A stretch of DNA of 64,000 nucleotides, from positions 268,683,134 to 268,747,133 of the forward strand of contig OW240913.1 in NCBI GenBank assembly GCA_933207985.1, read 5' to 3'. Position 1 is the stretch's first letter. Each line of letters starts with the position of its first letter. This stretch comes from Pelobates cultripes. Its lineage: Eukaryota; Chordata; Amphibia; Anura; Pelobatidae. Under the pieces are notes generated by a model, which did not search any database, was not told the DNA's origin, and saw only the letters and a program-made list of their open reading frames with translations. The translations under genes were made by a program, and so were the position numbers. This document shows positions 57,693 through 64,000 of the stretch, in pieces.

Positions 57693-58012
57693 GGGCCGGA
57701 CTGGCCCACCGGGATACCGGGAAATTTCTTCGGCACCTGGGGCCGGGCAGGCAGGCAGCTGGCTGACCTGCGGCCGCAGAGGGAGCTCTTTTGGTGGCCG
57801 CAGAGGGAGCTGGCTGTTCTGTCTCTGCTCCTCCTCCCCAGCGCACTAGAAAGAGACCGGGGCCGGAATATGACATCATATTCCGGCCCCGGTCTCATTA
57901 AGCGGAGCCCTGGGGCGGGGGAGCAGAGACAGAAAAGCCAGATCCCCCTGTGGCCGCCAAAAGAGCTCCCTCTGCGGCCGCCAGAAGACTCAGCTCCCCT
58001 ATGCGGCCGCCA
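57693..58012. mobile_element. Fold-back DNA element, copy 1
   Basis: Begins CAGGGCCGGACTGGCCCACC, a CAGGG-type end. Long imperfect inverted arms (57767-57862 with 57886-57985) carry GCCGCAGAGGGAGCTC and CTGTCTCTGCTCC blocks. The centre 57853-57896 is a 44-bp palindrome, perfect but for the middle pair, around CCGGAATATGACATCATATT. No coding capacity. Confidence 0.7.
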
Positions 58013-58044
58013 GCACAAAGGTAGAAATTATGTGTGAAACGGTC

Positions 58045-58365
58045 TGAGTGTATGTGTGTGTGTGTGTCTGTCTGTGTCATTGTGTGTCTGTGATTTTGTG
58101 TTTGTGTCTGTCTCTGTCATGGTGTGTGTTTGTGTGTATCTGTGTCATGGTGTGTGTTTGTGTGTATCTGTGTCATGGTGTGTGTGTGTGTGTGTGTCTG
58201 TCTGTGTCATTGTGTGTCTCTGTCTGTGTCATAGTGTGTGTGTCTGTGTCATGCAATGTGTGTCTGTGTCATTGTGTGTGTGTCTGTCATTTAATGTGTG
58301 TCTGTCTGTGTCATGGTCTGTCTGTGTCATGGTGTGTGTGTTTGTCATGGTGTGTGTGTGTCTGT
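58045..58365. repeat. GT-rich array, left part (split by the LTR element)
   Basis: TGTGTGTCTGTGTCATGGTG repeats continue after the LTR element at 60261-60490. Confidence 0.9.
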
Positions 58366-58370
58366 GTCAC

Positions 58371-59229
58371 TGTGGCGAAACCAACCTCGCCACTGTACAC
58401 TGGAGAAGCCTGGTTGCTCGCCTGCTGCCTCTGGACTATGGCCCCATGTTAAAAGACATATTTTTTTTCCCTGCAGAAAAGACTTATTCGTGCTTTTCTG
58501 CCGGGTGTTCGGTAGTTTTGTTTGAGTGTGTTGTGCCCCAGATAGGAATCCCATGGAGCCCATTCGCATGAAACTGACTGTGTAAAGACTTTGGCTCCAT
58601 GGCGTTTAAACTGTATTCGTGTGGTCTGAGCACCATTCGCTTAATAATGTGCGCTCAGACCTGAGCTATCTGGGGATATGTAGAACGTATATGTTTTATG
58701 TACTGAATGTAACTGTAGGTAATTTTATGTATTTTACTGTTTGTTTTCTGCCATGTGGTTAATGGAGTTTTGCCTCTGTCTTTGGAGATAATTGAATTAC
58801 TTCCAATTATCTCCAGGGCAGAGAGGAGGGATTGTGATGCATTGTGGGATGGTTGAAATGTGTAAGTCTGTGATTGGTCCTTTTACCCTTTGTGTCCCAG
58901 GCTCCCATTTGGTCCCCTAGGGGAGTGTCCACCAGGTGGGAGACCTGCATAAAAGCCGGGCAGTTAGCCCCAGTAAATCAGATTCTGCTTAACCCTCAAA
59001 ACTAAGTGTCGTCTCGTTATTGTATGCTGACTGCCAGGAGTGTAACCCTTTCGTATGTTTTTTCCTGTTAAGCTGTTCCAGTATTTGTGAGTTTCCTGGT
59101 CGGGAGTTGGAGAATTTGTGTAGTTTGCAGTTCGGGAGATTGGTGATTGCAGTAGCTGTCTGTGCATCTGAAAGGGGAATATCACCTAAACGGTTTTTTA
59201 ACCCCTTTTGGGCAAAACGGTCCGTTACA
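58371..59229 (+). repeat. 5' LTR (859 bp)
   Basis: Contains a TATA-like CATAAAAGC at 58948-58956 and ends in TTACA. Confidence 0.9.
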
Positions 59230-59710
59230 ATTGGTGGCAAGCGACGGGATCATTTCCACAGCCCAGAAGGACAATATATTGAAAGTGGAGACAGTCGGTC
59301 CCCCTCTCCCCCAGCCGGGAGAGTGTCAGGGAGCTGAAGGTGTCGTCCTTCCTCCCCAGCGGCAGTGTGTGTCCCAGGGAGCTGAAGGTGCCGTCCTTCC
59401 TCCCCAGCGGCAGTTTGTGTCCCAGGGAGCTGAAGGTGCCGTCCTTCCTCCCCAGCGGCAGTTTGTGTCCCAGGGAGCTGAAGGTGCCGTCCTTCCTCCC
59501 CAGCGGCAGTGTGTGTCCCAGGGAGCTGAAGGTGCCGTCCTTCCTCCCCAGCGGCAGTTTGTGTCCCAGGGAGCTGAAGGTGCCGTCCTTCCTCCCCAGC
59601 GGCAGTGTGTGTCCCAGGGAGCTGAAGGTGCCGTACTCCCCAGCGGCAGTCTGTGTCCCAGGGAGCTGAAGGTATCGTCCTTCCTCCCCAGCGGCCGTGT
59701 GTGTTCTTAG
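59162..59710 (+). other. Open frame with 16-residue repeats inside the LTR element
   Basis: A 182-codon frame starts inside the 5' LTR and crosses a 48-bp tandem repeat, giving repeats of GAEGAVLPPQRQCVSQ. The opposite strand is open too (59225-59827), as expected for a 48-bp repeat free of stops. I see no domain, and a product is doubtful. Confidence 0.35.
59323..59700 (+). repeat. 48-bp tandem repeat, about eight units
   Basis: Unit: GGGAGCTGAAGGTGCCGTCC, TTCCTCCCCAGCGGCAG, TGTGTGTCCCA. Two alternating variants (CAGTGTGTG and CAGTTTGTG) are visible; the seventh unit is shortened. Confidence 0.95.
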
Positions 59711-60035
59711 GAGAGGAGACAGTTGGTCCCTCTCCTCAGCAGTCAAGTGAGTCCCAGGGAGCCGAAGGTACCATCCTCCCTCCCCAGCAGCAGGACAGAG
59801 TACCGCTGGTCTCTGCCCACTCAGCAACCCACCCAGTCCACTTACCAGTCACCCACACAGCCATGGTGAGGCGCCTGGACATGGACAACGTTCTCCTCTA
59901 CCCAGGTGTAGTAACCAGTTCTTGTGGGTGGGCGGTATTACTGATTGTATTTTGTGGGTGGGCTGCTGGACTAACAAGGGCACTGACCGGCATGAAGTCA
60001 GATACCCTGTTAGTCTGACTGGTAAAGGGGAGAAG

Positions 60036-60260
60036 TGTGGTGAAACCAGCCTCGCCACTGTACACTGGAGAAGCCTGGTTGCTCGCCTGCTGCCTTTGGA
60101 CTATGGCCCCATGTTAAAAGACATATTTTTTCCCTGCAGAAAAGACTTATTCGTGCCTTTCTGCCGGGTGATTGGTGATTGTAGTAGCTGTCTGTGCATC
60201 TGAAAGGGGAATATCGCCAAAACTTTTTTTAACCCCTTTTGGGCAAAACGGTCCGTTACA
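60036..60260 (+). repeat. 3' LTR, internally deleted (225 bp)
   Basis: Matches the first ~135 and last ~90 bases of the 5' LTR. The missing ~630 bases lie between two GTTCGG hexamers of the 5' LTR (near 58508 and 59131), which suggests deletion by short direct repeats. Confidence 0.9.
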
Positions 60261-60490
60261 GTCACGGTGTGTGTGTCACGGTCTCTCTGTGTCGTGGTGT
60301 CTGTCACGGTGTGTGTGTCTGTGTCACAGTTTGTGTCACAGTCTGTCTGTGTTGGTGTGTGTCTGTCATGGTATGTGTGTGTGTCTGTCATGGTGTGTGT
60401 GTGTGTGTGTTTCTGTCTGTGTCACGGTGTGTGTGTGTCTGTGTTACGGTCTGTCTGTGTCATGGTGTGTGTCTGTCATGGTATGTGTGT
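60261..60490. repeat. GT-rich array, right part
   Basis: Same composition as 58045-58365; begins with the GTCAC target duplication. Confidence 0.9.
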
Positions 60491-60539
60491 TTTTACTCAC
60501 CTTTCCCCAACACGTCGTGCTGGTCTCCCTTTGACTGGC

Positions 60540-60740
60540 CCTGCATCTATGGCTGAGATCATCAAGTTTAATGATCTCAGCCAATCCGCACTGACACAGG
60601 AAGCACCTCTAGTGACCGTCTGTGTGTCTGTCACTAGGAAGCAATGTAAACACTGTCTTTTCTCTAAAAAGTCAGTGTTTACATTGAAAATCCTGCAGGG
60701 ACAGGCTATGGACACCAGAACCACTACATTAAGCTGTGTG
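60540..60740. mobile_element. T2-like MITE fragment
   Basis: Contains TGGCTGAGATCATCAAGTTT with its inverse and AATGTAAACACTGTCTTTTC with its inverse, then GACACCAGAACCACTACATT. These are internal and subterminal blocks of T2-like copies; neither TTAA end is clear. Confidence 0.5.
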
Positions 60741-60869
60741 TGCATCTGCTAGTGAGTGGGCTTGCGTGTGTGTGTGTGTGCGTGCCTGCTACTGAGTGAG
60801 CTTGTGTTTTTATGTCAATGACCTTATGTTTACCTCTAAGGCTGAGCACCAAAATGTGAAGTCTTGTGC

Positions 60870-61671
60870 CAGAGTAGTGTGGCCCTGCTCAAGTCCTGAA
60901 AAAAGGAGAGTCGACAGTCCTCAAACTCAAAAGAAGTCTTTCCTTGAAGCGCTGCCCAATTTGTCTAACATTGATTGGCCCCACAGTATGATGTCTCGTG
61001 GAGCTGCGTTAGGTGCTTGTGGGGATTCAGCAATTCTATAAGTCCATTGAGGTGGATCTATTGCGGTGGAAAGTTTTGGCTTGTCTTGCTAGGAGTAGTG
61101 GGGTCACAAGGCGCCTAATGAAGTGTGGTAATTCTTCCAGCGGCACTGATTCCTGCACCCCTCTGATTTTTAAGTTTTTGCGTCTCCCACTGTCATCCAG
61201 TAGGTTGACTTGTCTGGACAGGGCTGTTTGTGTGGAATGTAGACATTGTACCTTCTACCCCAGTACTTGTAGCCCCTGTTTCAGGCCCTCAACTTCATTC
61301 TCTGTTGCTTGTGTGTGCGCTGTCACTGCTTGCACGTCCATGTTTATCACTGCCAGATTAGCCTCCTACATCTGCCTGAGAGTCTGCTGTAGGTCTGTCA
61401 GCATGGCCTGTATGTCACCTGTGGGGGTGCGGGGTGACGGGGACTGAGTGATGGATTGTCTGGTGGTTCTCCTTCCACTGAGGGCAGTGGGGAGGCGTTG
61501 CGGGGAGTCGGACTGCAGCATTTGGCCTATGTCGCGCTGTGGCTTTGGGCTGTGTGGGAGCGTTTTTTTGAGACCTACACCCCATCTCACTGTACTTGGT
61601 AGGCAGGGATGCCAATATTCCAGGTTGGGTGCGTTCCACGGCCAGAGCCCTCTGCTGTGGATCGCTGCCAT
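60870..61671 (-). pseudogene. L1-like ORF1 remnant
   Basis: On the minus strand the N-terminal part starts at 61671 (MAAIHSRGLWPWNAPNLEYW) and runs through a helix to a stop at 61366. Downstream, in broken frames, are a coiled-coil-like part and the RRM signature GRRKNLKIRGVQESVPLEEL followed by PHFIRRLVTPLLLARQAK (about 61080-61190), then RIAESPQAPNAAPRDIILWG in another frame. RRKNLKIRGV and APRDIIL are diagnostic of L1 ORF1p. At least three lesions. No ORF2 is next to it. Confidence 0.8.
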
Positions 61672-61739
61672 CCGCCCGCGTGGTAGGCCTTGCTGCTCCG
61701 GTGCAGTTTCAGGTTCCGCACCCTATTAGTGAATATTCT

Positions 61740-62481
61740 TATTTCTGCTTTTTTCAATATTTTAAATATAAGCTGGATATTGTGGCAACCCAAAATATGA
61801 GATACACTCACAAACAGGGAGCTTTTCGGACAAACACAAAATAAGAGATACACTCATAAACACGGACAGCCGAAAAATAGGAGATACAAACAGAGGGCAA
61901 CTGAAAAATAGGAGATAAACTCACAAACAGGGCATGTCTCGGCCAGTCGTTGGAGGTAGCCAAACTCCTGAGATCCTGTAATCATATATTTAAGTTGGAT
62001 GGGATAGGGACAGTTTTTCTATGGACAAGTAATATATTGGCAATATTTTACAAAGCACTTATCCTATATCTTGCTTTTTCTCTGCGTTTTTTTTTATTTT
62101 ATATGCTACAAAAAAAGTAGGATTTTTTTTCTGGATATATTTGTGATGTGGTTATTTTAGTTTACCTAAGGCTGTTGATGTTTGGGCTAAACTTGCCAAT
62201 CTATTTTTCATTTATATAAATATTGTCATCAAAGTTTCTGGGGTGGTTTGCATAACTTTTCTAATTAATTCCATTAAAGTCTTTTGCTAGTTGTCTATTA
62301 TTTTCCCTTCTTCTCTGCTTTCTCAAATTTGATTGTAATTTTAGGTTATAAACAAATGGTATTGATGTATATTCGTAAATGCATATGCTCATGTGTATAT
62401 GTGTGTACATATATGCACACATGGATATATACAGTGTTTGTATTTAGATATACACACAATTAGGTTTGACTCAGGAAATGC
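61740..62481. other. Unassigned, with a short degenerate tandem repeat
   Basis: 61790-61940 has four loose repeats of AATAGGAGATACACTCACAA separated by ACAGGG-type spacers. The rest is AT-rich without motif. Confidence 0.4.
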
Positions 62482-62810
62482 TTAAAGGAACATTATAGCC
62501 ACCAGAACAACTATAGCTTATTGAATTTGTTCTGGTGAGTAGAATCATTACCTTCAAGCTTTTTGCTGTAAAAAGAATATGCAGTGTTTACATTACAGGT
62601 TAGTGATAACTTCACTGGCCACTTCTCAGATGGCTGTTAGAGATCCTTCCTAGGTCATAGTTTCCTAAAATGCATCCAAACATTCAATGTCTTCTCCCTC
62701 TGCATGCAGACACTGAACTTTCCTCATAGAGATTCATTGAGTCAAATCATCTCTATGAGGAGATGCTGATTGACCAGGTGTGTTTGAATCATGCTGGCTC
62801 TGCCCAGTGG
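62482..62810. mobile_element. T2-like (Kolobok) MITE, part
   Basis: Starts TTAAAGGAACATTATAGCCA and matches the inverted right half of the MITE at 29045-29641 (blocks CAGTGTTTACA, AGTGATAACTTCACTGG, CCTAGGTCATAGTTTCC). It is cut at about 62810 by the next insertion. Confidence 0.75.
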
Positions 62811-62814
62811 CGTA

Positions 62815-62885
62815 CATACTGGGGTCGCAGAGGTCGTGGCTGCGACTGGGCCCTGCCCACCTGCGACCTGGTATGTACGCCAGTG
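62815..62885. mobile_element. Small inverted-repeat element with CAGTGGCGTACATAC ends
   Basis: CAGTGGCGTACATACTGGGG at the left and its complement (CTGGTATGTACGCCAGTG) at the right. The same end motif starts again at 63945, so this is a terminus of a repeated DNA element. Confidence 0.55.
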
Positions 62886-62957
62886 TGGCCACTGGCCAGC
62901 CTCTTCTCCTGGGGGGCCCAGGAGCTGGCCACCTCAGGGCCCCCCGAGGCTGGCTCT

Positions 62958-63163
62958 GGTGTCACCGGGCAGGCTGGCGGGCAGGCGAGGGAGCAGTCTC
63001 CCCTGAGCGCTCTCGGCCCAGCTCCCTCGCGCACCGTATACTGATGCCGGAGCCGGAATATGACGACATATTCCGGCTCCGGCATCAGTATGCGGCGCGC
63101 GAGGGAGCTGAACAGGGAGCACTCAGGGGAGACTGCTCCCTCGCCTGCCTGCCCGGTGACACC
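62958..63163. mobile_element. Fold-back DNA element, copy 2
   Basis: A long palindrome with arms of about 100 bases, outer GGTGTCACCGGGCAGG and its complement, centre near 63060 with GCCGGAATATGACGACATAT. The centre matches copy 1 (57853-57896) although the arms differ. The dense frames on both strands here follow from the palindrome and are not genes. Confidence 0.75.
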
Positions 63164-63225
63164 ACTGGACCCTAGGGAATCCCCTCAGCACTCAGGTAGG
63201 GAGGCTGGGGGATTAAATTTAAAAA

Positions 63226-63550
63226 AAAAAACGTGTGTGTGTGTGTGTTAGAGTGCGTGTTTGTGTTAGAGTGTGAGTGCGTGTTTGTGTTAGAGTGTGA
63301 GTGTGTGTGTTAGTGTTAGTGTGTGTGTGTGTGTGTGTTAGTGTTTTTGTGTCAGTGTGTGTGTTAGTTTGTGTGTGTCTGTTACTGAGTGTGTTAGTTT
63401 GTTTGCGTCTGTTAGTGAGTCTGTTTGCTGTCTGTTAGTGAGTGTGTGTTTTGTAAGTGAGTGTGTATGTATGTCTGTCACTGAGTGTGTGTCTGTCAGT
63501 AAATGTGTGGGTCTATTAGTTAGTGTGTATACGTTTGTTCGTGAGCGTGT
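63226..63550. repeat. GT-rich array
   Basis: GTGTGTGTTAGAGTGTGAGT repeats, degenerate. Confidence 0.9.
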
Positions 63551-63559
63551 GTGTGTCTT

Positions 63560-63925
63560 CAGCACTTACCTTTCTCCAGCATCGGACTCCCTTGGCTCTG
63601 GGGATCCCTCCGCCTCTCAGCTCCGAATGCGCATGCGGGGCAAGAGCCGCACGCGCATTCAAACCGCCCATAGACAAGCATTACTCAATGCTTTCCTATG
63701 GACGTTCAGCGTCTTCTCACTGTGATTTTCACAGTTAGAATCGCGGAAGCTCCTCTAGAGTATGTCAGTGAGACAGCCACTAGAGGCTGGATTAACCCTC
63801 AGTGAAACATAGCAGTTTCTCTGAAACTGCTATGTTTTCAGCTGCAGGGTTAAAACTAGAGGGACCTGGCACCCAGACCACTTCATTGAGCTAATGTGAT
63901 CTGGGTGTCTGTAGTGGTCCTTTAA
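63560..63925. mobile_element. T2-like (Kolobok) MITE, right part
   Basis: Ends GTCTGTAGTGGTCCTTTAA, the inverse of a TTAAAGG end, with TTAA at 63922-63925. Subterminal ACCACTTCATTGAGCTAATG and CAGTTTCTCTGAAACTG blocks match the copy at 30954. Confidence 0.65.
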
Positions 63926-63944
63926 GTGTATGTGTATCTGCATG

Positions 63945-64000
63945 CACTGGCGTACATACCATGGTCGCAGGGGTTGCAGCCTTGTGACCCCTGCGACCAG
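63945..64000. mobile_element. Start of a DNA element running out of the window
   Basis: CACTGGCGTACATACCATGG repeats the end motif seen at 62815, followed by GTCGCAGGGGTTGCAG and an inverse (CCCTGCGACC). The rest lies outside. Confidence 0.5.

Larger units (their letters stand above)
58371..60260 (+). mobile_element. Small non-autonomous LTR retrotransposon
   Basis: The 5' LTR (58371-59229) and 3' LTR (60036-60260) both start TGTGG[C/T]GAAACCA and end ACGGTCCGTTACA. A 5-bp target duplication GTCAC flanks the element (58366-58370, 60261-60265). After the 5' LTR the sequence ATTGGTGGCAAGCGACGGGA is a candidate primer-binding site. AAAGGGGAGAAG (60024-60035) is the polypurine tract. The interior is only about 806 bp and encodes no Gag or Pol motif, so it must depend on a partner. 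Ends and 5-bp duplication fit a Ty3/Gypsy-type element, but the class is inference. It interrupts a GT-rich array. Confidence 0.92.

Noticed and set aside
57205..58571. Several Cys/Val-rich frames with CVCVC patterns
   Set aside because: They are translations of GT-rich arrays; both strands are open because of the repeat.
60172..60752. Further Cys/Val-rich frames after the LTR element
   Set aside because: Same GT-rich array continued; no domain.
62763..63251. Many overlapping frames on both strands near the second fold-back element
   Set aside because: They arise from the long palindrome, whose arms encode mirrored peptides; no independent evidence for a gene.

Overview
The window looks like frog (anuran) nuclear DNA. 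Three things support this. First, one recognisable host exon, the first coding exon of wasf1 (WAVE1), lies at 19832-19992 on the + strand. Second, there are many Kolobok/T2-type MITEs (TTAA target duplications, ends of the TTAAAGGRR kind). Third, the retroelement mix (L1/Tx1-like, L2-like, DIRS, Ngaro-like, Penelope-like) is typical of amphibian genomes. No prokaryotic features, rRNA or tRNA genes or CRISPR arrays were seen. Apart from the wasf1 exon, every coding region I can support belongs to a transposable element. The species cannot be named from the sequence.

Layout. 1-3686: non-coding, with a degenerate T2-like MITE. 3703-11368: a full-length L1-like LINE on the minus strand with a 16-bp target duplication, interrupted in its 3' part by a DNA transposon (4273-5543). 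11564-12165: L2-like 3' end. 12319-14360: a second, 5'-truncated L1-like ORF2 on the + strand, followed by a ~72-bp minisatellite. 15000-19831: mostly unannotated sequence, probably the wasf1 5' intron. 19832-19992: wasf1 exon. 20000-31500: presumed wasf1 intron with T2 and hAT MITEs, L2-like tails, a dead Tc1/mariner element of DD36E spacing (25582-27140), and a hAT MITE carrying a precise inverted duplication of its own flank (24424-24771).

31497-44222 holds two related tyrosine-recombinase retrotransposons lying head to head. Each has complete split direct repeats (A1 - body - B1 A2 B2) as in Ngaro/PAT elements. The left one (minus strand) is nearly intact and carries Gag, RT, RNase H and tyrosine recombinase. 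The right one (+ strand) is decayed inside but has near-perfect termini and a 96-bp tandem array behind its 5' repeat. 44291-44900 has two Penelope-like fragments, each with a hammerhead-like ribozyme motif. 45289-45600 has a cluster of perfect hairpins. 46255-46354 is a run of 100 N. 49312-55199 is a DIRS1-type element with inverted terminal repeats and an internal complementary region, its gag and pol broken. 56000-64000 has T2 MITEs, long TA and GT arrays, two fold-back elements with the same palindromic centre, a small non-autonomous LTR retrotransposon with a 48-bp in-frame tandem repeat (58371-60260), and an L1-like ORF1 relic.

How the parts relate: the window is best read as a long intron (or introns) of wasf1 filled by successive insertions. 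Three classes of reverse-transcribing element coexist: target-primed (L1, L2, Penelope-like), tyrosine-recombinase (Ngaro-like, DIRS) and LTR. Identifications come from motifs, structure and remembered family knowledge; no database search was possible.
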